NCBI GenBank assembly: GCA_027307045.1
Contig: DAHUXR010000012.1
Span: forward strand, 1 to 60,500
Source of the DNA: Acidobacteriaceae bacterium
GTDB lineage: Bacteria > Acidobacteriota > Terriglobia > Terriglobales > Acidobacteriaceae
Direction of reading: 5' to 3'
DNA length: 60,500 nucleotides
The position numbers and the translations under genes are program-made. A model generated the notes under the pieces. That model saw only the letters and a list, made by a program, of their open reading frames with translations, had not been told where the DNA came from and did not search any database. Position 1 is the first letter of the stretch. Each line of letters starts with the position of its first letter. Positions 53,156-60,500 of the stretch are shown here, in pieces.

Positions 53156-55282
53156 CTATGGAGTAGGTATGACCGCCTGCACCTGGCTGGAGAACGAGCT
53201 TTCCGTTCCATCGGCCGCGATAGCCGTGACCACGTAGTAATAAGTGGCTCCCGAGCTCACGGTGTTGTCTGTGTAGGTCAGTCCAGTGATGAGCGTGGAA
53301 TTGATCCTGGAATACGGTCCGCCGCTCAGCGTGCCGCGATAGACGTTGTAACCGGCAACGGTTGATGTGCTCGCTACCCAGTTGATGTCCACTGAGTGCT
53401 GCACCGTCGATCCTGTTCCGGAAAGCGCGACACTCACTGAAGGATTGGAAGCGTTGCTGCCGATTTGCAACGCGCCGGAAACGCTTCCGGAGTTTTGCGG
53501 AGCGAACGTCACCGTAACGCTGCTGCTCTGCCCGGAAGCCAGTGTCAGAGGCAGTGTCGGACTGCTCTGGCTGAAGCCGGTACCGGTAGTTCCAATACTG
53601 CTGACTGTAATAGACGTGCTTGAGCTATTGCTAAGCGTTACCGTTTGTTTGGCACTCGTCCCAATCACCTCATTGCCAAACGCAACCGACAGCGGGTTGA
53701 CTGTCAGCGAGCCTTGCGTCGGCGGAGGCTGCGTTGCTGTTCCAGTGTATTCATACGCGCCAATATCATAAGCAACTCCCTGCGGACGCGGCGTCTGCAT
53801 GATGTCGCGAGAGATACCGTCGTTTGCACCCGCATCCACCGCCGGACTGCCCGACTGTAGTTGGAAGTTGCCGTTGGTCGGGTCAACAAGCTTTGGATCG
53901 GCGTTCAGGCTTGTGGTCGAAAACGATGGCGTCGCTCCAGCGCCGAAAAACAAATTGTTCTTCCCGGAGAAATTTGCCAGTGAAGAATTTGGCGCTGTGT
54001 AAGTTTCTCCGGCAGTCGCGTCCACAATGTTGTCCGTGAGGCTGACGGCCACAGAGGAGGAAACCGCTCCTGAGTCGGCGTTGGCGCGGCGTCCGCAGTC
54101 ATAAAGCGTGTTGCCGGTGATCTGCACCGCCGCTAAACCGCTTCCACCCACATTGATGCAGGCATAATTCGATTCAATGCCGCCAGGCGCCGGCCCCGTC
54201 CCTGCGCGATAGATCACATTGTTGTAGGCCGTCACCGCACCCTGTGACGGATCAATCGTGGCAAAGTTGATGCCGTCGCAACGCGAATCATGAATGGAGT
54301 TGTTGCGGACCTTCACGTTAAAGAGCGGCGTGGTGTCGGAATAAAACTGCAGCGCGCGGCAGGACCGCGTGTTGGCAATCTCGTTCCAGCCAAAGTCAAT
54401 TCCGTTGGCCCCGCCGTCAAACTGTACCGCCTGATAAAGCTTGATGCTGGTGCTGGTGGTGGAACCGTTATCGTGAATGTGGTTGCGGTACAGCGAAAGG
54501 TTCTGGCCGCCGGAAAATCCAACGCAAGCACCCGTTCCCGATCCATTGGGGCAGGAAATGTCAGTGCCGATAACCCGCCAACTGGAAGAACCTGCCACCG
54601 TCAGAGCGCTGAAGGCGCCCCGCAGGTTGATCCCTGCCAGCACCCAGTAGCTGGAGGCCGCTGTCGTACGAATTCCATATTGCTGCCCTGTAGCCGAGCC
54701 AATTGTGGCGCTCGCGCCTGGATACGCGATCATCGCGATCGGCAGGCCGGAAGATCCACTCTTCGCAATCGCCAGAGTTGCGCTGGAACCATCAAGCCCT
54801 GTTTCATTCACTCCATTCATCAAATAAATGATGTCTCCGGCCTGGGCAGAGTTCTTGGCGTGCTTTACTGTGGCCCACGGGGCCGTGAAGCTGCCCGCGT
54901 TTGCGTCGGAACCGCCAGGGGCTACAAAGAAAATCCTTCCGGAACGAACCGTGAAGGGCATGGCATTGCTCGATCCAACGCCTGCTACGTTGACCACAAT
55001 ATTTCCTGTGATAGCAGAGTTGCCGATTTGGAAACTGATCTTGTTGTCAGCCCACAAAAGGAACGCCGCAGGCGCCGCTCCGCCAACCGTCAGCGTGGAA
55101 CTTCCCTGTGTGGCACCAAAGCCAAAGCCATAAATGGTAACAATGGCGCCATGATTGTTCTGTCCGCCAGTGTTGGGGCCACTCTGTAGATCGGTAAAAA
55201 TGGCAGTCGGCTGCGCGGCTCGGGCCAGTGGAACTCCTATGAACAGGCAGCTCCACAAGAAGAGCGTCAAAGCTTTTTTCAT
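53156..55282 (-). CDS. secreted IPT/TIG, beta-helix and Ig/FnIII protein
   Basis: 708 residues, signal peptide about 1-22. It shares the TIG domain and beta-helix of the next gene almost throughout (TDLQSGPNTGGQNNHGAIVTIYGFGFGATQGSSTLTVGG; ADPKLVDPTNGNFQLQSGSPAVDAGAND; RPQGVAYDIGAYEY) and adds a C-terminal choice-of-anchor/ASPM-like Ig domain (SLTVNPLSVAFGNEVIGTSAKQTVTLSNSSSTSITVSSIGTTGTGF) and a FnIII domain (STVAGYNVYRGTLSGGPYSRINSTLITGLTYTDNTVSSGATYYYVVTAI). Tandem paralogs of this build suggest surface carbohydrate-binding or lyase proteins. Confidence 0.87.
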   Translation of the reverse strand: MKKALTLFLWSCLFIGVPLARAAQPTAIFTDLQSGPNTGGQNNHGAIVTIYGFGFGATQGSSTLTVGGAAPAAFLLWADNKISFQIGNSAITGNIVVNVAGVGSSNAMPFTVRSGRIFFVAPGGSDANAGSFTAPWATVKHAKNSAQAGDIIYLMNGVNETGLDGSSATLAIAKSGSSGLPIAMIAYPGASATIGSATGQQYGIRTTAASSYWVLAGINLRGAFSALTVAGSSSWRVIGTDISCPNGSGTGACVGFSGGQNLSLYRNHIHDNGSTTSTSIKLYQAVQFDGGANGIDFGWNEIANTRSCRALQFYSDTTPLFNVKVRNNSIHDSRCDGINFATIDPSQGAVTAYNNVIYRAGTGPAPGGIESNYACINVGGSGLAAVQITGNTLYDCGRRANADSGAVSSSVAVSLTDNIVDATAGETYTAPNSSLANFSGKNNLFFGAGATPSFSTTSLNADPKLVDPTNGNFQLQSGSPAVDAGANDGISRDIMQTPRPQGVAYDIGAYEYTGTATQPPPTQGSLTVNPLSVAFGNEVIGTSAKQTVTLSNSSSTSITVSSIGTTGTGFSQSSPTLPLTLASGQSSSVTVTFAPQNSGSVSGALQIGSNASNPSVSVALSGTGSTVQHSVDINWVASTSTVAGYNVYRGTLSGGPYSRINSTLITGLTYTDNTVSSGATYYYVVTAIAADGTESSFSSQVQAVIPTP

Positions 55283-55677
55283 CCAACCTCACTTTTTGAT
55301 TTTTTCAAGAACGACAGATAACAACCGGGAAAATAGTTGTTTACGCGCTTGCAGATGCGGACGATCGTTTTTGAGTTTTTTTGTTTTGTTTTGTTGCCCA
55401 CAGGAATGCAGCTTGGCTGCCAAAACGAAAACTAAAATTTAACTAAGAATTTAAACAGGATGGTTTGTTGATGCTGGAATTCAGCAACTCACAATCGTGT
55501 AAGGAGTTCACTCTGGAAGGAAATTTTACCGGTGTTCACAATCTGAAGGTTTCGCGTCGAAACGCGGCTTCGCAAGATTTATATCGATGCATATCGATTT
55601 ATCACGCAGTATGAAAATACCGTTTACCCTAAGCGAATTTAAGCTAAACCCCTGAATATCGTCGTACGACATTCTCC
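55283..55677. other. gene-free intergenic stretch
   Basis: 395 bases without a credible gene. The part near 55283-55440 is AT-rich and likely carries the promoter of the beta-helix gene. Two direct copies of ATATCGAT (about 55581-55600, in ATATCGATGC-ATATCGAT) are the only regular feature seen. Confidence 0.45.
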
Positions 55678-56685
55678 TTACTCGAGGATCTTTATCACCA
55701 GCTTGCCTCTCACGTGGCCGGTTTCGCTCAGCCGATGCGCTTCAGCAATCTGATCCAGCGCAAATACTCTTTCCACCACCGGACGAATTCTTCCCGCCTC
55801 AATCAGCGCGGTGATCTTCTCCAGTTCGCCGCCACGCGGCTTCACCCGCGCCATCGACAGTCGTTTGCCGCCAAGCAATCCGCGCACGACGCCGAATGCC
55901 ACGCCGCGAATGGCTGTCGCAAAAAACTTATGCTTGCCGCCTGGCTTTTCTGGAATGGGCACAGTCAAAGTAACCAGTCGGCCTCCCACTTTCAGCGCCC
56001 GCAAAGATTCTGCCCAAACGCTTTGCCCCACGCCATCCAGCACCAGATCAAATTTCGGACGTAGTTTACCGATCTTTTCGCGCGAATAATCAATCGCCTG
56101 GTCTGCGCCCAGTTCACGCAATAGGTCCTGGTTGCGCGCGCTGGCCGTGGCGGCAACGTACGCGCCAAAGGCCTTGGCAATCTGGACCGCCATCACTCCC
56201 ACTCCACCCGCGCCGGCATGAATCAGCACACGCTGCCCCGGCTTGAGCTTTCCCTGATGTATCATCGCTTGCCACGCGGTCAACGCCGCCAGCGGCACCG
56301 CAGCCGCTTCTTGATGGCTTAAAGTTTTTGGTTTCGGCGCAAGCGATTTTTCCGGAGCCGCCACAAATTCCGCGTACGTGCCTCGATATGTCTTGGCTAC
56401 ATAGCCATCTTTCATGCCGTAAACTTCATCGCCCGGTTTGAACAGCGTCACCGATGGTCCGACTTCTTTGACCACACCGGAGAGGTCGCAGCCCCAGATC
56501 ACGGGAAACACCACGGGCATCACGGCATGCAGCAGGCCCTGTCTCAACTTCCAATCCACCGGGTTCACACTGGCGGCGCGCACTACTACCAGGACCCCGT
56601 TCGGGCCAACACGCGGCACGGGCAGATCATCGCTGAGTTCCAGTACCTCAACGCCACCATATTGTTCGGCAATCGCAGCTTTCAT
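55678..56685 (-). CDS. NAD(P)-dependent alcohol dehydrogenase (quinone oxidoreductase type)
   Basis: 335 residues of the medium-chain dehydrogenase family. N-terminal GroES-like part (VVRAASVNPVDWKLRQGLL; DLSGVVKEVGPSVTLFKPGDEVYG) and a Rossmann fold with LIHAGAGGVGVMAVQIAKAFGAYVAATAS. It lacks the Cys/His zinc ligands of classical alcohol dehydrogenases, so it belongs to the zinc-free quinone/enoyl reductase branch, using NADPH. It is divergent from the LysR regulator and probably its target. Confidence 0.9.
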   Translation of the reverse strand: MKAAIAEQYGGVEVLELSDDLPVPRVGPNGVLVVVRAASVNPVDWKLRQGLLHAVMPVVFPVIWGCDLSGVVKEVGPSVTLFKPGDEVYGMKDGYVAKTYRGTYAEFVAAPEKSLAPKPKTLSHQEAAAVPLAALTAWQAMIHQGKLKPGQRVLIHAGAGGVGVMAVQIAKAFGAYVAATASARNQDLLRELGADQAIDYSREKIGKLRPKFDLVLDGVGQSVWAESLRALKVGGRLVTLTVPIPEKPGGKHKFFATAIRGVAFGVVRGLLGGKRLSMARVKPRGGELEKITALIEAGRIRPVVERVFALDQIAEAHRLSETGHVRGKLVIKILE

Positions 56686-56789
56686 GGCAAGACGGGCCGG
56701 CCTCCGCGCCGGATACTAAGGAATCTTTGCCTGCTTTTCCACAGCGGATTTCATGTTATACCGTTCTGAGCCACCAATCAGATATTCCC

Positions 56790-57707
56790 ATGGACTTTGA
56801 TCAGCTGGAAACGTTCCTGGAAGTCGCGCGCCACACCAGCTTTTCCCGCGCGGCAGAGAAGCGCTTTCGCACGCAGCCAGCCGTCTCATCGCAAATCCGC
56901 GCATTGGAAGAAGAAATTGGCGCGCGCCTGTTTGACCGCAGCGGCGGCAAGGTAGCGCTTACCGGCGCGGGCAAAGTTTTCCAGCAATATGCGGAGCACA
57001 CCCTGGACGCCCGCAAAACCATGCTTACGACCGTAGCGGAAATGGAGCGCGTCCCGCGTGGAGAAATCGTTGTTGGAGCCAACGAAGGCACCTGTCTTCA
57101 TATCCTGCCGGAAGTTTTTGCCGAATTCAAAAAGCTTTATCCCAATGTCGGCGTCCAGATCAGCCGGTTGGAACGGGCCAAGATTCTGGAATCGATCATT
57201 GAGAATTCAGTCGACTTCGGGATAGTCTCAGCCCCGGTGGATGACAAGCGCCTGACGGTAGTGCATATTCATCGCGATGAGCTGGTCATCATCGCGCCGC
57301 CCGGACATCCTCTTAGCCTCAAGTCGCAGGCCAGCATTGCCGATGTTGTCCCGTTCCCCCTGCTGCTCCCCAAGCTGGGCCGCACGCGTGACTCAATAGA
57401 AAATCTGTTTGAAGAGCGCCATCTTAAGCCCAGAATCGCCATGGAACTTGATTCCAGTGAGTTGCTCAAGCGCTTTGTGGCTGCCGACGTTGGCGTTGGA
57501 TTCATCGCCCGCTCCAACGTCATGGAAGACGTAAAAGCAGGTGTATTGGTGGCAATTGCCATGTCAGACGCCTCTCTCCGCCGCGATTTAGCTCTCGTCT
57601 TTCGCAAAGACAAAGCCTTGAGCCGCGCCGCATTGGCGTTCATGGAAATTGCAGTCAAGATTAAGCATGCTCCTTTGGCCGCAAAGACACCGCAAACGGT
57701 CGGCTAA
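56790..57707 (+). CDS. LysR family transcriptional regulator
   Basis: 305 residues from ATG 56790 (MDFDQLETFLEVARHTSFSRAAEKRFRTQPAVSSQIRALEEEIGARLFDRSGGKVALTGAG), the canonical LysR winged helix-turn-helix. Residues about 90-295 form the periplasmic-binding-like effector domain (GEIVVGANEGTCLHILPEVFAEFKKLYPNVGVQISRLERAKILESIIENSVDFGIV). It sits divergently to the quinone-oxidoreductase gene over a 104-base gap, the usual LysR target layout. Effector unknown. Confidence 0.93.
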   Translation: MDFDQLETFLEVARHTSFSRAAEKRFRTQPAVSSQIRALEEEIGARLFDRSGGKVALTGAGKVFQQYAEHTLDARKTMLTTVAEMERVPRGEIVVGANEGTCLHILPEVFAEFKKLYPNVGVQISRLERAKILESIIENSVDFGIVSAPVDDKRLTVVHIHRDELVIIAPPGHPLSLKSQASIADVVPFPLLLPKLGRTRDSIENLFEERHLKPRIAMELDSSELLKRFVAADVGVGFIARSNVMEDVKAGVLVAIAMSDASLRRDLALVFRKDKALSRAALAFMEIAVKIKHAPLAAKTPQTVG

Positions 57708-57790
57708 TCTCTTTGGAGTTTCTATATCTCGCATTGGTAGAGAGAAGTGCCACCACGTGCGGCCTCACGCCTTAGCTCTCTGATCGTATT

Positions 57791-57808
57791 TGCACCATAC
57801 TCGGTGCA
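57791..57808. promoter_or_regulatory. inverted repeat TGCACC-N6-GGTGCA
   Basis: Half-sites match the NtrC core (TGCACC/GGTGCA), but spacing is six rather than the usual four or five bases. It lies between the LysR stop and the arginine decarboxylase start, about 140 bases upstream of the latter. Confidence 0.3.
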
Positions 57809-57945
57809 GATGAGAAAAGCTCAAGCCTTTCCGGCGATGCTGTTTTACTGACCTTAAAGTTTTACGCAAATTTTCCACGCTCAACTCTCCGCGTGTGTTA
57901 TTTTTTTTATTCACGAAAAAACCAGCTTTTTTGGAGGCAAGCAAA

Positions 57946-58503
57946 TTGGGTTTAAACATGGTGCCGAAGCGCATCTTCCTGACCAACGGAGTGGGCAAGC
58001 ACAAAGAAAGACTCACATCTTTTGAGTTGGCGCTCAGGGATGCGGGAATCGCGGCGCAGAACCTGGTCCGGGTTTCCTCTATTTTCCCCCCTCACTGCAA
58101 GCTGATCTCACGCAAGGAAGGCGTGAAATACCTGCATCCCGGCGAAGTCACCTTTGCCGTGGTTGCGGAGAACTCCACGCGGGAACCGCATCGGCTCACT
58201 GCCGCCAGCATTGGCCTAGCCATGCCTGCGGACCGCAGCACCTATGGCTACCTGAGCGAACACCATTCATTTGGCGAGGCGGATGACGTAGCGGGCGAAT
58301 ACGCTGAAGAACTGGCGGCAGAGATGCTCGCCACCACTCTCAACGTCGATTTCAACCCTGATACTTCATGGGACGAGAAAAAAGAGATTTACCGGATCTC
58401 CAACAAGATCGTACGCACCACCAACATTACGCAGAGCGGCGTTGGCGACAAGCGCGGCCTCTGGACCACGGTGATTGCGTCGGCCATTTTGATTTTCGAA
58501 TAG
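57946..58503 (+). CDS. pyruvoyl-dependent arginine decarboxylase
   Basis: 185 residues if started at TTG 57946, which has GGAGG (57933-57937) eight bases upstream; the ATG at 57958 lies too far from it. The serinolysis site is seen in [15 protein letters not shown] (Ser44-Ser45), where self-cleavage produces the pyruvoyl group. [21 protein letters not shown] and [25 protein letters not shown] match the family. It converts arginine to agmatine and CO2. With the deoxyhypusine-synthase-like gene nearby it marks a polyamine locus. An AT-rich leader (TTATTTTTTTTATTC) precedes it. Confidence 0.93.
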   Translation: MGLNMVPKRIFLTNGVGKHKERLTSFELALRDAGIAAQNLVRVSSIFPPHCKLISRKEGVKYLHPGEVTFAVVAENSTREPHRLTAASIGLAMPADRSTYGYLSEHHSFGEADDVAGEYAEELAAEMLATTLNVDFNPDTSWDEKKEIYRISNKIVRTTNITQSGVGDKRGLWTTVIASAILIFE

Positions 58504-58601
58504 GGCCTTCCCTCTCGAGCGCCGCGAGAGAGCCCTATTGCTCCATAGCTGCGGCAACCTGGCTAGCCGCGCCTCTGACGATCACCTCAGAAAAGTAAAA
58601 G

Positions 58602-58629
58602 CGGGCGGAAAGATTACCTTTTCCGCCCG
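58602..58629. terminator. bidirectional intrinsic terminator
   Basis: CGGGCGGAAA (58602-58611) and TTTCCGCCCG (58620-58629) pair over ten bases around GATTACCT. It lies between the converging decarboxylase and the hypothetical gene and can serve both. Confidence 0.85.
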
Positions 58630-58669
58630 TGAATTTTGATTCGTTACCGCAGTTTTCAAAATCAAGTCT

Positions 58670-59743
58670 TTACCCGGCTTTGTGATGCTTGGATTTTCCG
58701 GCAAATGGCGCCGCCGTAGGCCGTGGCATGCCCGGACCATGGTCCGCATCTGAGTACTGCAGCTGCACGGGAACAGTTGTCTGGCTGTTGGTAAGTTTCA
58801 ATTCTTTGAATACCTGTGTCAAAGGATTGGCTTCAGCAACCGGGAAATCGCCGCATTCTTCTCCCTGTGATGACGTCCAGCCAAGAAACTTCACCGCATT
58901 AGGGCTGTTTCCGGCGTTGATCGCGTCCTCAACATCGGGATCGGTACGGGCTTCATTAAGTTCGTGATAGAAAGTGGCCACCACATTCTTCCACGACTGA
59001 TCGAATACCGGGATGCCGTTCTCGGTGCCATTGGCAAGCTTCTCAGAAAATACGCCGACAGCATAGTAGATGGTTTGGGCCGCGGAACCAGTTCCCAGAT
59101 GCACTGAACCGTGATAACCGCCAAGTCCGTTGGTTGAGTCCTCTTCGTCCTCATGCGGAACCGCCTTTGCCGCTGAAACAGGCGTAGCCTGCTGAGTATT
59201 GGAAGACTCCACATGGCTGGAAACAGCGCCGCTGGTTGGCGCAAGATCGGTGGTCAGCACCGTGCCGCTCGGCAGCATGAAGTTCAATACTGTTGAAGCA
59301 AAGTTGACGCCGCTCAAGGTTCCTGCCTGAAACAGCCGGCGCACCAGGTTTTCTACATCGCCCTGTGAAACTCTGGCGGGCTTTGGCCCCGCCAGAATGT
59401 GTGAACCCTGGAACGTGCTGGTGATATGGCCGGAAGGATAATACTGGCTCATTACATTATTCAGGTTCTTGTCGGACATTGCCGCCGCAAGACCATCATT
59501 GATTGACTGGACATCTGAAGGGTTCCACGCGGCCGATCCGCCCACAAAAAAGTTGACGAAAGTCAGATCCGCTATCGTTTTCCCGCCATGAAAGATCAGG
59601 TCATGTTTCGGACTTGGTGTTATGCCCGGTGCCAGGACCGCCGGCATGGTGGTCCGGGAGCGGACGCTCTTCTCTGCTTTGCTGCCCTTGGCCACAAAGA
59701 CGCGCATTGGACTCACATAGGCATCCTGTTTTTCGGATGGCAT
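58670..59743 (-). CDS. hypothetical protein with HELxEAxTDP-type motif
   Basis: 357 residues, no clear signal peptide. An EXORDIUM-like start (DLIFHGGKTIADLTFVNFFVGGSAAWN) and GLGGYHGSVHLGTGSAAQTIYYAVGVF precede FYHELNEARTDPDVEDAI, with His260, Glu261 and Glu264 arranged as in the HExxE-type sites of secreted metallo-like proteins. The C-terminus is Pro/Lys-rich. The fold is probably an exported or surface hydrolase-like beta protein, but no activity can be claimed. It is transcribed toward the decarboxylase terminator. Confidence 0.6.
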   Translation of the reverse strand: MPSEKQDAYVSPMRVFVAKGSKAEKSVRSRTTMPAVLAPGITPSPKHDLIFHGGKTIADLTFVNFFVGGSAAWNPSDVQSINDGLAAAMSDKNLNNVMSQYYPSGHITSTFQGSHILAGPKPARVSQGDVENLVRRLFQAGTLSGVNFASTVLNFMLPSGTVLTTDLAPTSGAVSSHVESSNTQQATPVSAAKAVPHEDEEDSTNGLGGYHGSVHLGTGSAAQTIYYAVGVFSEKLANGTENGIPVFDQSWKNVVATFYHELNEARTDPDVEDAINAGNSPNAVKFLGWTSSQGEECGDFPVAEANPLTQVFKELKLTNSQTTVPVQLQYSDADHGPGMPRPTAAPFAGKSKHHKAG

Positions 59744-59867
59744 GGTTCTTCCTCCTACAGCGGACTAGCCGCCTAATATACGAGACGGATTATCTCAACA
59801 TTTCCCTGTGCCCGCCGTTCAACTTTTACCTAGCTTGGCCTCTTTGGAGAGCCGTCCTTGGTCTGTA

Positions 59868-60500
59868 TTAAGGCTTTCCTGACTTTAATCTCGGCTTCTT
59901 GTAGCCCTTCCCCAGGCGCTCAAATACCGCCGCGCACATGATCGGCAATCCGACTGTGGCATCGATAAAAACCTCGCCAAAGCGACCACCTTCATCCGGC
60001 GGAACGAACTTACCCCATGAAATAGCCTCTGAATAGGGCGACCCTGAAAGGCCGCCCCAATACACCGGCTCAGGACAGATACGCACGCCGTAGTGATAGC
60101 GCTTGAGTGGGACATCTTCTCCCGCGCGACGCACCCGCAGTTCGCAGTAAGGCCCAAATTGCTGCGCCCAGTTTCGCGGCACGCCGCCGCCAATGGTCAA
60201 GATGCCCAATTTCTTCTGCTGCAACAGCGTTTCCGCAAAGTAGTTCAGGTCAAGAAACGGATCGTAGCGCAACTGCGGCTTGCCTTCTCTGGCGCGCATG
60301 CGATTATTCAGCGCCACATCCAGCCCCATTTCTGAATCGGTAAATGCCGGAACAAAAACGGGAACGTTTTTCTCATACGCCGATTTCAAAATGCCCCGCC
60401 CCTTGGCATGGTGTTTCAGATGGTCGCCTATCGCGCGGTTCAACTTCCATGAACACATGATCTGCTGCGGGTCCCATTTGCCCAGCACTTCTTCCATCAC
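59868..60500 (-). CDS. deoxyhypusine synthase family protein, partial
   Basis: The 210 C-terminal residues are visible; the N-terminus lies beyond the window. NVPVFVPAFTDSEMGLDVALNN, TIGGGVPRNWAQQFGPYCEL, YHYGVRICPEPVYWGGLSG and GRFGEVFIDATVGLPIM match deoxyhypusine-synthase-like proteins, which bind NAD and transfer aminobutyl groups of spermidine. Bacteria lack hypusine, so homologues are thought to make other polyamines such as homospermidine. The arginine decarboxylase nearby supports a polyamine role. The next gene downstream is the HELxEAxTDP protein. Confidence 0.88.
   Translation of the reverse strand: MMEEVLGKWDPQQIMCSWKLNRAIGDHLKHHAKGRGILKSAYEKNVPVFVPAFTDSEMGLDVALNNRMRAREGKPQLRYDPFLDLNYFAETLLQQKKLGILTIGGGVPRNWAQQFGPYCELRVRRAGEDVPLKRYHYGVRICPEPVYWGGLSGSPYSEAISWGKFVPPDEGGRFGEVFIDATVGLPIMCAAVFERLGKGYKKPRLKSGKP

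Noticed and set aside
1-60500. tRNA and rRNA genes
   Set aside because: No cloverleaf or rRNA-like sequence was noticed; a dedicated scan was not possible.

Overview
The window reads as a chromosomal segment of an Acidobacteriota-like bacterium (Terriglobia/Koribacter type). This is inferred from gene content: an Oar-type TonB receptor with an N-terminal carboxypeptidase-like domain, tandem secreted IPT/TIG plus beta-helix proteins, many secreted TPR or low-complexity proteins, and dense intergenic hairpin repeats. No rRNA, tRNA, CRISPR array, phage or plasmid module was seen.

Layout. 1-1860: an alpha/beta hydrolase broken by an in-frame TAG at the left edge and a secreted Gly/Ser/Phe-rich protein. 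1978-8731: a lipid/acyl-CoA block with histidine phosphatase and APH-type kinase on the plus strand facing MaoC dehydratase, acyl-CoA synthetase, SDR and a TPP enzyme on the minus strand. 8841-12152: the Oar-like receptor, with a FadR-like operator upstream. 12649-14176: an SDR divergent from a peroxiredoxin-like gene whose catalytic Cys codon is TGA (probable selenoprotein). 14200-19140: a repeat-rich zone with several copies of a composite hairpin repeat, a GIY-YIG gene, a secreted TPR-like gene, a possible structured RNA and an HNE-repeat PD-(D/E)XK nuclease. 19179-29697: uvrA, three secreted proteins, a SprT/M48-like hydrolase, an acetyltransferase, a hydrolase and small hypotheticals, one of them frameshifted. 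29874-34727: a four-gene iron-transport operon (FTR1-DUF2318, two FtsX-like permeases, an ABC ATPase fused to a DtxR-like module) behind a near-perfect 27-bp palindrome. 34895-36609: a truncated group II intron beside the terminator of a TonB gene. 36766-42968: ileS, two tandem lspA genes, envelope proteins and a cupredoxin-membrane fusion. 43051-48719: Slt-type transglycosylase with a GAF protein, a CuA-like lipoprotein, an ECF sigma/anti-sigma pair and two small Cys proteins. 48746-49246: a second, internally deleted copy of the same intron. 49279-60500: a PIG-L deacetylase, two beta-helix paralogs, an oxidoreductase/LysR divergent pair, pyruvoyl arginine decarboxylase, a protein with a HELxEAxTDP-type motif and a partial deoxyhypusine-synthase-like gene (polyamine theme).

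The strongest unusual signals are the UxxC peroxiredoxin-like gene with a SECIS-like hairpin, the ABC-DtxR fusion with its palindromic operator, the twin group II intron relics placed exactly behind terminator hairpins, and the nuclease gene preceded by a strongly folded leader.
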